From Cavenderia fasciculata (lineage: Eukaryota > Evosea > Eumycetozoa > Acytosteliales > Cavenderiaceae), in assembly GCF_000203815.1 (NCBI RefSeq), contig NW_004457737.1, positions 1,054,001-1,118,000 on the forward strand: a stretch of 64,000 nt of DNA. Direction: 5' to 3'. Under the pieces are notes generated by a model. The model did no database searches and was not told where the DNA came from. It was given only the letters and a program-made list of their open reading frames with translations. Both the position numbers and the translations under genes were made by a program. Of this stretch, positions 12,581-25,067 are shown piece by piece (position 1 is the stretch's first letter; every line of letters begins with the position of its first letter).

Positions 12581-13387
12581 ATTTGTATATATTATATTAT
12601 TATTATATTAGAAATAAATAAATATCTATTTATGAGATAGACAAATAAGAGATAAAAGATATAAATGTACAAATTAATTTACAATGAAATGGATTGAAAC
12701 TGTTTGGAATTAAGGGTTAAATAAGAGCTCATTTGGGGGGCATTACTTTACTGCAACCAAGCAACATTGTTTGTTGTGGGTGATTGTTGGTTGCTCATAA
12801 ATGGGGTAGTTTGAATGCGTGTGGTGACACTGATTCATTCATTGCGATGAAGGTGCACATGCATCATCGTGATATCAGTTGATTGATTGGTTGGAGAGGT
12901 GTGGGTTAATAAATGTAGATAGGGATAAGAATGAAACCTATGATTGGGGAAACCAAACCTAACCTAACCAAACAGATATTTGTTTTCAATGTGTCAACCG
13001 GTTAGATATTTGAGCCAATCAAAGTGTACTTTTCATCTCATTGAACTTGCGCATCCGTCAGGTCATTAATGGGGTGGGGACGAGATTTTGAAGATCGTTC
13101 GTTGCCCCTCCTATTATTAAAATTGTGCTCTGTTGTGTTTGAAGTTTGCGACGAATATTTATTAATAGTACCTATTGATTCTACCCTATCTGTTTGGCTG
13201 AGCACTCTAGGGCAATCTCTATTTGTGCTGCACATAATACATTATAATAAATTCTTATATATATCTATTGAATGTTTATCTATCTATTTGTAAACTAAAT
13301 AAGAAGAAGTTTTTTTATTATTATTATTTTTTTTGAACCAGGACATACCACGAGTTATATTGCTCTAATTATTATTAATATTAATTA
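12581..13387. other. Intergenic region, no gene recognised
   Basis: Upstream of P450 copy 2 and downstream of the decayed surface-protein gene. The part at 13030-13210 is richer in G+C than its surroundings and carries a short minus-strand open frame without recognisable motifs. The rest is AT-rich simple sequence. Confidence 0.45.
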
Positions 13388-16261
13388 TTAATTATTATTA
13401 TTTTGTTGTTGTTGGTCAGTGTTTACCTCTTGGTCAGTATTTGGAATAGGATCCATTTCTACAGCTTCTCTATATGGTCTGTTCGTTGGGGGTTCCACCT
13501 TCCATACAATGATTGCCACTATTGTAATAGAGAGAAGGAATATCGATAAAAGCACAGAGACGATGACTTTTGGGAGTGAATCATGTAGTCTCTATGCATT
13601 CGTACGGCAAGGCAGAGTCATCATCAAGAATGACTGCGTTGAATACCGGATCTAGTTCAACCGAGTGGCTGAACCTTGGTATGTGAAACGTTGTCAAAAC
13701 GTTGAACCCTTGCTTGTCAGTTTGTTGAGAGAGTGGATCATCTGGAAGGATTGTGACTTTTGATGGCATGATTGTTGAGTTGTCGATAATCATTCTACTT
13801 GCTATCTTGCAGTTTAAAAGTGTTCGTCCAACTTGAACTCTGGTCCATATGATTTGGTCACCTGGAGATACATCATTTCCAATTTTCATCCTACCACAAT
13901 CGTCATATTCAACTGAATCTGATCGAGAATGGAATATAACTTGGAGTGTGTTGATAGGTGATGACCACACCCAATCAATAGTTTTGATTGTGTATTTGAT
14001 TGAGTTTGATGATACTTGAATATCCTCACCCAAGAATGTACTGGTGTTGGTGTCTTGGAATTGAACAACTGTGACATTGAATCGAGTTGATTGATTGTGT
14101 ATGCTTCCAATAAATACTGTTTCAATATAAGATGTCTGTTTATGTTGTGTTTGATTGACTTGTTCCCAAGATACAACATCCATAGACATGCTTCGAACGA
14201 TTGATTTATCATGACTAATTTCTCGGATGGATTGAATTCCAGTTGTGAAATTGACTATGACACTGATCGTTTGACTGGTTGATAGAATTAATGTTGAATT
14301 CATCATAACGGTTGTGTTGAGTTGTTTATCACGATCGATCGATGATGAACAATCTAATAGGGGTTCATAACCACTATGACATTTGCATGTACCAAAATTG
14401 AATTACATATTCCATGAGAGGAACAGTTTTTACGACACTCTTTCGCAAGAGATACAACTTTTGTTGTAACCATTCCAGCAATACCTATTTGGACTGTATA
14501 GTTTAGATCTGTCGAATAGGGCTGGACGGCATCCAATAAACAAGTAATTTGTTTAAAACCATCTCCAACAAAACTTGGTGACTTGCATTGTTTTGATTGA
14601 ATCATTATCTAAACTATGAACCATCTTTTCCAAAATGATTACCATTGATTGTAACCTGTGATGGCTGTCCAGGTATAATACTCGTAATATTGTCAATGAT
14701 TGGCGTGTCATTTGTATAAAATGTAATCAATGGAGTGTAATATTTTACATTTTTGGTATCGAATGGGACTACCTTTCCATTATGAATATTAAATGGAATA
14801 TTATCTGATGGTTTCACCTTTGGATCAATACCAGAATAATACAATCGAGATGGTGCTCCTTTGGATGGACACTATTTGTTGTAAACTCTTTGCCGTTGAA
14901 TGAAACTCCTAAAATCATCATATCCAATTAAATTTAATGATCGATTAAAACATTGATACATTTCTTGTGAATCAAAGGAACCAATGTATGGAGCATTGAA
15001 TGTTACACCCATTCTTACTTTATCAATCATTAATCGATTGACTCTTTCATAATCTCCACCAAATAGAATGGTTGAAAAGAATCTATCTTCACAGACTATT
15101 GAAAAAGAGTATTGCATTAGAATTGAATCTATAAAGAGTATAATATTATTATTTAATTAATTATTACATATACATACAAATATGAGGTTTATAGGTTTGA
15201 GTGTAAACTTGGTCAACTGAAATTGAAATCGGAAGGAGTTTGGTCTCTCCAACAAGAGGTGTTAGGAGTTGGCAAATAATTTGATTTGATGAAGCAAAGC
15301 TAATAATACATGGAATATTTGATGTTGAGACACTGACAGATACTGTATTGTCGGTATCGTCACCAAAGTTATTACCAATCAGTGTAACTAGTCCTTTAGC
15401 TGTGGGAGATGGTGGATAGACAGCTTTGATAAATGGTGGATATGGTTGCCATGCATAGTGTGTTGAGCTGGTTCCACTAGCATCTTGAACAGTGACATCA
15501 TGAAATCCAGATAGACGTGGAACTATACAAGTGACTGATGATTTATCTGTTTGAGTTATATGACATGATTTCGATAGTTGTTTGGTTGGATTGAAAAATG
15601 TAATGTTGATTGTTGAAATGTTGAATTGTGTCAGATTGTTGATTGTTATTGATCCTCCATTTGTACCAATTGATGGAATATATACTTCTGAAATAGGTTG
15701 TATTTCAGGTCGGTCCTCTGACGTAAATATAATTCTCTCCATAGGAAGGAGATAAAGATGGTTCACCTGCATCGAATGGACAATATCCTTTAATAAAAAC
15801 AAAAATGATTATTAATATAATTAATTTTAAAAGAGTTGATCTATTAAAATATACATACCAAAACATTGACCAGTATACATATTAAATAATGGTTGATTGG
15901 TTGCTGGTCCACTTGAATAGGAATAATTACCATTGCCTTCAAGATCTTTACCAGAGACCCATGCTGTCTGATAATTATAGATGTTGTTTTTAATAAAATC
16001 CCATTCTTGTTTTGATTCAAATGTCGCAAGATATGATTTAAAAGTACTGTTTCCAAAACTCGTACATTGATCCATAGCCTCTGTGATTGTAGGAGTATTA
16101 GATAATACTATGTATCCGTGACCATTTCCTCTGACGAAAGTTGACCAAACAGCTGCTACATTTTGTATTGAATTTTGAGCTCGAATGTGATAGATAGAAA
16201 ACAATAAAACTATGACCACATTTTGAAATAAATTAAAATTAAATAAATAATATTTATGCAT
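13388..16261 (-). pseudogene. Decayed C-lectin/IPT-TIG/EGF surface protein gene
   Basis: The minus strand reads as a three-exon gene (16261-15859, 15787-15178, 15128-13388) for a type I membrane protein. It has a signal peptide (FQNVVIVLLFSIYHIRAQ), a C-type-lectin-like domain (AWVSGKDLEGN, GQCFGYCPFDAGEP), IPT/TIG domains (VYPPSPTAKGLVTLIGNNFGD; ITSIIPGQPSQVTINGNHFG), an EGF-like loop (CSSHGICN, then GTCKCHSGYE), a membrane span (VIVSVLLSIFLLSITIVAII) and a tail ending in Asn codons at 13388. The reading frame must change about five times: near 15705-15745, 14872-14930, 14600-14620, 14354-14410 and 13581-13594. None of these sites has room for an intron. Family members act in adhesion or signalling. 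Recent pseudogenisation is the simplest reading; indel errors in the assembly are the alternative. Confidence 0.7.
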
Positions 16262-17733
16262 TATCTTTTTAAACAGTGATGATTATTGGTTTAAAAGATT
16301 TACACTATTTTTTTGATATGCCATTATTATATGTTTTTTTTTTTTACATGCCAATAAATAGATAGATTTAATATATATAATATAGATATAATAGATATAG
16401 ATACATATATAATATGCGTGTAGTGATTGATTGACTGACTTTATAAACATGACCAGACTCTAGGTATGTTCATAGTTGCTATATTTGCCACCTGTCATAA
16501 TAAAAGAGAGAGAGACAGACAATAGACCTATAGTTCGGCAAGAGCAATAGACTACAAAGTGTAGATATCACACACACTCTTTCCACACTTTTAATGTAGG
16601 TGACATGTCAAAGTAGGTACGTAAAATGATGATGATATCTAAAATTTCAAACTCTATTGAATTTGAGAGTCAATACCAAACCCACTTTTTGCTGGCATTT
16701 TTTGGTTACATTATATATCTTGTTTCGTCTCTCTCTCTCTCTCTCTCTTTGCGTTTCGGTAGGATTGACATCTATGAAATGATTATAGTAACCAATAAAA
16801 TAGAGTATAGTACAAGTGATAGGCATACTACAATGACAGTGATGATTTTCCACAACATGACAATGACTTTCGGAATGGAATGTCACCTTGACGGAAGAGA
16901 GTGTTGATTGGTGACTATTCTACCACTATACCCAATCGATCAAATTAGTTTGGTTGTATTGGTTGATTTTATATTTGATTGAATGCTTCGATCTTTGGAA
17001 CTGACCAACTCATTTTTGTTTGATGATGAGGAAGATTGAATTATTATTATTTATATTATTTGTTGTTGTAGAGGATGCAAAGATCGATGGATGTATACAT
17101 GTGTCATTATTTATAAGATTAAGCCTCAATCTCTGTTATCTGATCAATAAACATGAAGAACTGTCATCAGAACTATGTTAGAAACTTGAGCTGTCGCTGT
17201 GAGATGGTGATGGTTGTTTGATGATCATTCGATTGTTGCAACTATTAATATTAATATGTTAAGTAACTGTTGTTGTTCTCATTCTAGTGATCATATAAAC
17301 CCTTCATTTGTTTTCTTATGTCTTTTCTTTTTTTTTTGTTATTCAATAATAATTAAAGATACAAACAAAGAGTCGACTGATATCTTTCGAAAGTAAAGTA
17401 ATTTTTTTAATTTTTTTGTTTAACATTCTTGCTGCAAAGGTGAATAAAGCATCAGTCATCATAATCAACTCGAGTAATAGAGAATGATGTTCGTATGTTT
17501 TGTCTTTGACAACTTGAAGAATGTAACTAAACCATTTCAAGACCTATAAAACCATTTCATTCAATATTAAAACTCCGGATTCTTAACAACACTCATTTGT
17601 TTGTATCTATTTTTGACTGAGAGATCTTATCTTATCCTCTATTTACATGTGGATAAATCGAATCGATTGGCTGTAAAAAATGTCTATAGACTGATTTATT
17701 TATTTTCTTCTTTGTATTACCAGATGTGCGACT
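16262..17733. other. Intergenic region with a possible exon remnant
   Basis: AT-rich, with CT-dinucleotide runs near 16728-16748. The minus strand at 17540-17343 holds an open stretch preceded by TTTTATAG that could be a terminal-exon acceptor. It reads WFSYILQVVKDKTYEHHS and continues through TDALFTFAARMLNKK. No upstream exon or homologue was recognised, so this is not called as a gene. Confidence 0.35.
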
Positions 17734-20468
17734 TTAGATAATCCAGTTTTCTTCGTCTTGGAAATGGTTACGATGGCCACCTTCTGCTGGGTGATTGCAA
17801 TGTGGCAACTGATCATCATCTCTGATGCATTGTGCAGCTCCACACGACGATTTAACACAGGTGTATCCCTTTGAGCATCCTTCTACAGTTCCATCGTGTT
17901 TGATGCGACATTGTGGAGCACATAGTTGGAGATCAGACGTGATAGCACCAGTTGAAAACAAAGATGTAACACCGTCGGTAAATCTACCAATTGTCGAGCC
18001 TGATGAAATGGGGCACTCTTCGTACTCGAGAGTGTATGGGTTGGGAATGGTGATACATCCATGCTTGACATGACATACTGATATTTGACATCGGTTGGCT
18101 GGTTGTGGGCATTTAACTTCATGTGGTTGACACGAAAGGGTGCGAGGATCGTACCTAAAGTATTCACACTCGGTGTCGTATTGAGGGCAGTTGGGTGGCC
18201 CAGCTACACCAGTGGACATTGAGCCCACCCCAGTGGTGGTGGTGGTGGAAGAGGTGGTGGTGGTAGTGGTGGTGTTGCCTCCGACGTTTGGAACACATAT
18301 TCCATCCTCGCAATGGGTAGGTCCGGCACAGATGACTGGTCTTTCGACACATTGACCTTGGCTGCAGACATGGGGTTTACAATAATCGGTGAATGGACAT
18401 AGAACCTGGGTGGAGACACAGACATTATTCACACATGTAGTATTGATACATGTGCCGGAATAGTCACACAAGGGGACACCTACTTCATTTCCAGTGGCTG
18501 GGTCGCAATGATACATGACGCATTGATCGGTGTGGTTGAGCTTTGGAGTTTGGATACACAGTCCACCTTGGCACGCACTGGTCACACAGAGATCGGGTAC
18601 ACTACAGTCCTTGGGAGTATAGGTACAGCCGCTAAAGTCAACACAGGTTCCAATCATACATAGATCGGGGTTGTCACATGGCGCTGCGGCGTACAGGCAG
18701 GTGCCATTCAAACAAATTTCACGGGTACATGGATTTAGATCATCACAGTTTCGAGGTGTTTCCGCACACAGTCCAGTGCTTTCATCACAAACAGATAGGG
18801 CACAAGCACTCGAGGGGGTGCACACTTTTGGCAGATGGGTAATTACACCAGTGTCGGGATTACAAAAGTCAATGGTGCACAAACGACCATCGCTGATGGG
18901 AATGTCTGTGAGATCACATCCGGTTCCATCTGGATGACACTCGAAATCCTGGCATAGAGTGTGTGGGCAAATTGAAGTACAGTTGCATATATCCTTTTGC
19001 GTGTTGACACATTGACTGTTGACACAGGTGTCGGTTGTACATATGTTACCATCGTCACATCTATTGTTGACGTTGATACATCCAAGTGTTGCGGAACAAG
19101 AATCGTCGGTACAACCATTATTGTCATTACAGTCCTTTGGGACTGGGTCAGTACAACGACCGTCGGTACAAACGCTAATTGTACATGGGGTGGTTGGGCA
19201 TACAAGTGGTGTGTAATAACATCCATAGGTAGGGTCACATTTCACGATAGTGCATGGAGCTGGGGGACAAACAACAGTGGTAGGGGTACACAAGTTGTTT
19301 GAACAATTACTTTGAATACAAAGGTTCTTGGGATCGGTACAGCTGATATCCTGATGAGTACAGAATTGAGGCCAGTTTTGACCGTTGATTCCCGGTGTGT
19401 TTACAGCTGGACACCTGTCGATAGTACATGGATTTCTGTCGTCGCAATGGATGGCAGCGTTGCAACATTGAGAACCATCACCTTGACAAATACCACAATA
19501 GTCATAAAACTCACATTCCAAATCAAAGTTGGTTTCGATTTGTATATGGCTTTCGGTTGTATGTCTTTCACAATAAAACATATCAAATTTTAATTGGGTC
19601 TAGATATATAGATAGAATGAGGATAGTGGAATTAAATTAATGTTAAAATGAATATTAATGGGTTTAAAAAAAATGTCAACATACCCCTGGAGGATATGTA
19701 GCAAGACTGATGGATCCAGATTGGGCACCATGGACACCTCCAAGATCCAATACAAGTTGATTGTCTATATATACCCATACATCATCATCTCCAACGAAAT
19801 TAAATACTTCTCCACCCTACAATAATAATAATTAGGAATATATTAGTTTATAAAGTTTAAATTTAATTTAATACTACAATACGAATGAGTTGATACATAC
19901 CATAGTGTGGAGAGTTAAATCCATATGAAGACAGAAATGGAAGTTTTTGTTCAGATAGATTGGATATCCGAGAGCATCCCATCCCTGACCGTTGATTGGG
20001 AAGAAGGCACTGTTAGCATAGGTCCACTTTCCGGAAACTGGGTCTTTGACAAATACCAGATCAAATGGAATTGGAATGTTGATTCCCGGGGTCGAGGTAA
20101 ACCACTGCGAAAAAGTGGTAGCACTATGAATACCACCCTCTAAAGGAAGACCAGCAAAATCTGGAACTCCTTGGGCATTGAGAGTTTGAGAAGCAAGTCC
20201 ATTCTTAAAAGTAATGGGATTATATTCAAAATCTGGATTTAATGTTGGATGATGATCATAAATGGTAACCCTAAAAGTTTTTGCTTTAATATTAAATATC
20301 AAAATAAAAAAACAAAGGGATGAGAATAGATACTTTGGATATTGTGGATATCCACAATCTTTTTCTTTTATATTTGGGTTTGTGATACATACTTTCAGAA
20401 GAAACCAATAGAAAATGTTGGAAAAGTATACATAAAATTATGGAGAGACATAAATTGATAAATTTCAT
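17734..20468 (-). CDS. PSI-like secreted protein: PA14 domain plus CTDC Cys-rich repeats
   Basis: Four exons (20468-20393, 20283-19901, 19816-19685, 19599-17734) encode 818 residues. The first exon is a signal peptide ([20 protein letters not shown]) that is missed unless the short intron at 20392-20284 is recognised. Residues about 27-200 form a PA14-type domain with [15 protein letters not shown] and [10 protein letters not shown]. After [18 protein letters not shown] come many about 24-residue Dictyostelium CTDC repeats of the type [19 protein letters not shown] Thr/Ser run near 18220-18275 is a likely O-glycosylated linker before a further Cys-rich region. No membrane span or GPI signal is seen, so the protein should be secreted. 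In D. discoideum PSI family members include prespore-inducing factors; which member this corresponds to is not clear. Confidence 0.85.
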
Positions 20469-20649
20469 ATCTCTTTCTTTCTTTCTTGTTATTTTATTCT
20501 TTTTCTTTCTGTTTTGAGGAAAGAATAAGGCTATAAATAAAAGAAGAAATGATAAATGATTTAAACAATATAATGTTTTTTGAAAGGTATATGTGGATTG
20601 TGTAGAACAAAAAAGAAATCAATTATCCAAAATGATTTTGATATTGTTG

Positions 20650-20910
20650 GAGTGGATTGGATTCAATCAGTGTTCATGACAATGATATTGTTGGTTTTAA
20701 AATTAGCAGTGAACAGAATAGATGTTGAAGAGGGTCCCTACAGTGATCGTTGTGATCATGACAATGATCGTTGGTATACTAGTAGTATAGAATAGAAGCT
20801 GTGGAGTGTTAAATAATATTAGCAGTATCGAAAGGATTGGATCCAATGTGTGTTACCGACAATCATCGTGGGTTTATTAGTAGTATAGAATAGAAGCTGT
20901 GGAGGGTTTA
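20650..20910. repeat. Degenerate tandem duplication of about 100 bp
   Basis: TAGTAGTATAGAATAGAAGC, followed by TGTGGAG, occurs at about 20779 and again at about 20877. Each copy is preceded by a GGATTGGAT(T/C)CAAT block (about 20656 and 20834) and a GACAATGATC/GACAATCATC block, so the whole unit appears duplicated and diverged. The first copy also contains a near palindrome centred on GATCATG near 20752. Confidence 0.55.
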
Positions 20911-21172
20911 CTCTTGATAAATATAGTGATTCGTGAGCCCACTATTCTCGTTCCTTTTTTATACCATAAGCCATTCCTTATTCGAGGATGTTGGTTGTTT
21001 TACAATATATGAGGTTCTAAAAAGAAATGATTATGATTGATCCATAATCGAAACCACTATGTGTACTGTTTGTATGTAATTAAACAATTATAAAAATGTT
21101 GGCTACTGTTTGGATTTGTCATAATTTATTGTATTATTTTTTTTCGTGGATTTGATTGAGGAACTGAATGAA

Positions 21173-21218
21173 TGGTGTGGTCCAACACAATATGTGGTGT
21201 GGTCCAACACAATATATG
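21173..21218. repeat. Two-copy 22-24 bp tandem repeat
   Basis: TGGTGTGGTCCAACACAATA plus TG is directly followed by the same unit with an extra TA. It is noncoding, between the PSI-like gene and P450 copy 3. Confidence 0.8.
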
Positions 21219-21712
21219 TGGTGGCCCTTTTTCGAAATCCAAAACAATCATGTACAACAAAAAACAATTTTTCAATCGATTGCGACTGTAAACAACACCT
21301 TATGGTATTATGAACTGATCCGTGGATGGATGGATCAACCACCATCATGCACTCTACAATCCATTTCTAGCACACTGAACAAAGAATTGATTGAATAATA
21401 AACACTGATTGAAAAATAGTTGGATCTATTCTTTTTCCAAATAAACCAGAATCTGAATGATGAATGCAATTTAAATTGGTATGAAAAAAAAAAAAGAAAG
21501 AAAGAGATATATTATCTTTATTTAATAATACTATTTAAAGACTTAACTCTCAGAGCAAGAGAATGAAAGAAATCTTTATTTTAATTATATTATTGAGCTG
21601 GTACATTCTAAAAAACGATCGATTCGTAGATTGAGGTTGGAAAAGTAGTACTTTTCCCAAAATTAAATAGGGAGGAGGAGGAAAAATGATTATTTATTTA
21701 AAAATGTTTATC

Positions 21713-23404
21713 TTATCTCGCTTCAATCTTGTATGCATGATTGAGTGGATGGATAGCAATTCCTGCAACTTCGGATTCATCCAATTGTTTTCCAGTTGGT
21801 GAGGAGATTTTGAAATTCTTGAAAATGTTTGCCAATGCTGAATACATCTCGTCCATTGCAACATGTAAACCAAGGCAATTTCTTTCACCAACGTTGAATG
21901 GAAGGTAGGATTCCAATCTTTCGTTTGTAAGGAAACGTTCTGGCATAAAGACATCGGGATTGGGGAAACAATTTGGGTCACGGAGAATGGTGTAGTAGTT
22001 TGGAATGACATGGGTACCCTTTGGAATAAAACATCCGTCAATGACGATTGGCTCGAGTGCCACTCTTGGGAATCCAATGGGTGCAATATGCTTGTATCTG
22101 AGTACCTCTTTGAGCATGGCATGGGTGTATGGAGTGTCTTGTTTGTTGTTGCTTTGAACTCTTGTGTCCAATCCAAAAGCATCTCTCAACTCACTACTAA
22201 CCTTTTCTTGAATGTGTGGTTGGTTGACCAAAAACAATGCGGCCCAACTCAATGTATTGGCCGATGTTTCAACACCTGTAATCATCAAATCAAATGTTAC
22301 ATTGGTCAATAAATCTTCATCATAGTCTTGTAAAATCATAAAATCTAACATGTCTCTTGGTCTATTAATAAAATACATAAAGGTTTGTTAATCATCGATA
22401 CTCTATTTCCAGTTTGTTTTGACAAATAACATACTTGTTTTTATCGATAGTTTGAACATGCTCTTTTACATATTTTCTAACTTCACCTTTTACATCTTCG
22501 ATTTCATTTCCAATCTTGCTAATCAACATGTAGTAGATGGGAGAGAGGGCATGGATAGTTTCGAAAAGTTGACCATGTGCCATTTTCGTAATCATTCTTT
22601 CGAGTGGCCCAAAAGTTTTACCCATCAAACCATCTTGAATAGTATCGGTATACTCAATCTTGTATGAAAAGATTACTTTACATGCAACTGCAAATGTATA
22701 TTTCTTGAAAAAATCGTTCAACTTGAGCTAAAATAAATATTATTAATTTAAAGTTCATTTGTTTGTTTGGTTATAATTCTTACAAGTTCACCAGATTGAG
22801 CATGTTCTTTTAATTTTCTAGTTAATTGTTCGCCATATTCATTGATTGCATCGGACCATAATTCAGAGGTTTTGGTCTTGGTGAAATGTGGAGAGAGAGC
22901 ATGACGGATTGGTTTCCAAGTCTTGTGTGGACCCATCAATAGATCGTTAAAGTCTGGTGAAAAGAGACGGAGAGTTGGGGTAGGTGGACGATCACTGAAT
23001 ATCTTAAAGTTTTTGCTATTCATTTCGGTCAATAAACTAGCGTCGTTGACAATGATACTATAGTTATCACCAAACCAAATGGACATTAATTTACCATACT
23101 TTTTCGAGAGACTGTGTAATCTAAGTTGTGGAGGATCTCTTGAAATCAAACAATACAATCCACCAATAATTGGTAATGATAATGGTCCCTTTGGATCACT
23201 TGTTGAAAATTTAGCATTCTTTTTAATCTAAAATAAATAACAAAAAAAAAATAGATAAGATGTCAATATAATAATGATCCAAAAAATATATATATATTTA
23301 TATATATTTCCAGATTTTTTTTTATTTTTTTTTCATTGTATACTTACAAAAGAATAAACCAAGAATACTAAAAATATATAAAATATAATGTTTAGGTTTA
23401 TCAT
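21713..23404 (-). CDS. Cytochrome P450, CYP508-like (copy 3)
   Basis: Four exons (23404-23348, 23227-22784, 22727-22435, 22361-21713) encode 480 residues. It has the same 19-residue anchor exon and the same first three intron positions as copies 1 and 2, and it lacks copy 2's extra intron. Motifs: I-helix TGVETSA, ExxR as EVLR, PERF (MPERFL), and heme loop FNVGERNCLG. It is more divergent than copies 1 and 2 are from each other, so it is probably an older duplicate. A membrane-bound monooxygenase of unknown substrate is expected. Confidence 0.9.
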
Positions 23405-23441
23405 ATTTTAGTCTATATAGAAAACTTTATAGTTTTTTTAT

Positions 23442-23443
23442 GA

Positions 23444-23495
<52 letters not shown>
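23442..23495. repeat. TTA/TAA microsatellite
   Basis: About 54 bp of uninterrupted ATT/TTA triplets just upstream of the P450 copy 3 start, on its promoter side. Confidence 0.9.
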
Positions 23496-24202
23496 TAATG
23501 GGGAGATGGGGATTTTTTTTAAACTATTTCTATTTATAAAAAAAAGTGATGATGATGAATGGTATTATTGGGTGGTTGGTTTGGTTGGGTGTCGTGTCGT
23601 TGTTGTAGTTGGAGATTTATGTTTATGTTTATGTTTTTGTTGTTATATTTATATATAAATATATTTATATATCAGGGGTGTATATCAAATTAATGTAAAT
23701 ATGTAATCTTTAATTAATCCGTCCGTTTATATTTATCCTAATTTAAATAATGTAATGGTTGGAATGATTTTTAGTATTAGATGAATCTGACAACTTGTCT
23801 TCTTCTTGGCGTTGTTGTTGGGTTTTCTAAATTGGTGTTCGTTCTCCTCTCCTCCAAGTCGCTCACTTCACAGTTGTCTCTTCACACAACACACAACTCC
23901 TTCTAGATATAATAAATATATTATAATGTTTAAATTACATACTGTTGCTTTGCTTGGTCAAGGAAAGGAATCACACAGTCCTATGTCAGTCAGGTAAGGT
24001 CAGTGGTCAGTGGTGGTCAGTTCCAACCCACACAATGAAAATGACAGGACAAGAGATTCTTAAAGAAGAAGAGTTGAGGGTCTGGTCGGTAATTATTAAT
24101 TATTTTGTATGTGTTGTTATTGTTGTCAGAGGGATGGAGGAAGGGAGGTGGATGGATTAATTGATTGATGGATGATGGATGATAAATTAGATGTTACACA
24201 CA

Positions 24203-24222
24203 ATGATTGATTGATTGATTGA
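24203..24222. promoter_or_regulatory. TTGA direct-repeat cluster
   Basis: Four to five tandem TTGA units. TTGA half-sites are known targets of dictyostelid STAT proteins, but the site sits about 800 bp from the nearest gene and could simply be a GATT microsatellite. Confidence 0.2.
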
Positions 24223-25067
24223 AGAGAAGAGGTGGAGATAATACTATTTAGTAGGTGTATATATAATTGGTTCTGATGAAGAGATGTGCTGTGGTCAATG
24301 ATCATTTTTCCTTCCTCTCTTAGGTCTGTTCTGTAACATAAAACAATCAAATCAAATCCGACCTAGGATATATTTGATGATTTGATTTATCGTTCAGTGT
24401 ACACTGTTTTTGCTTCCTATGCACCCACCCCATCCAAAGTGAATGGTTGGGGTGATTCAATTCCATAACCGCGGTTCCACAGTGAACACACACTGAATGA
24501 AACACAAACCATTGTTGATGGTTGTTGTGTTTATATTTTTGTGTTGTTGGTAGGTAGGTAGGTGGTGTGTGAGTGTGTAACTGAATGTCTTTGATGATGA
24601 TGATCGGATGGGAGGAGGGGGTGACGCTGATTAGGATCAATTGATATAGTTCAAACTCGTAGAGGTGATCGTTGGAAGCCAAACTCAACGGGGAGGTGCA
24701 ATGAGCTTAACTACTGTGTGAATTAAAAATAACACACACATGCTGCTGTATACAGTCTGCATCTCTAATACCCCCTCCTCATCGGTCATCCCTCCCTTTA
24801 AAAGACACACACACTTTAACGTCATTTTAAAGATGGTTGTACCGTTTCAAAACAGACTAGTCTGTTTGATCAAACAGTGTGGTATCAAACGATACATGCA
24901 TTGGGATCTATCTCTTTTTTTTTTATTTTTTAATTTGATTTGGTTTTTTTGAACTGTTGTTTGGCAATGACAGCCCACACACTACACACACAAACCTAAT
25001 CCAATTTAAACTGTTTATGGTAAAAATACAACAATGGGAAGGGGGAAGGGTTTTTTTTGTTCCAAGA

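Larger units (their letters stand above)
20469..21712. other. Intergenic region with duplicated segments
   Basis: Lies between two minus-strand genes and holds the PSI-like gene's promoter. Short duplicated blocks are described separately. Open frames here are short and look noncoding. Confidence 0.45.
23405..25067. other. Intergenic region, no gene recognised
   Basis: Long noncoding stretch with simple sequence: a TTA run, GATTGATTGATTGATTGAAG near 24203, GTAGGTAGGTAGG near 24549, and ACACACACAAACC near 24981. Open frames up to about 113 codons occur but are repeat-like and lack motifs or plausible gene structure. Confidence 0.45.

Noticed and set aside
13388-16261. Frame changes explained by extra introns
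   Set aside because: Lesions fall inside short overlapping windows (13-60 bp) with no room for GT..AG introns of the size seen here.
24347-24688. 113-codon minus-strand gene
   Set aside because: His/Thr/Pro simple-sequence composition from CAC and GTAG repeats; no motif.
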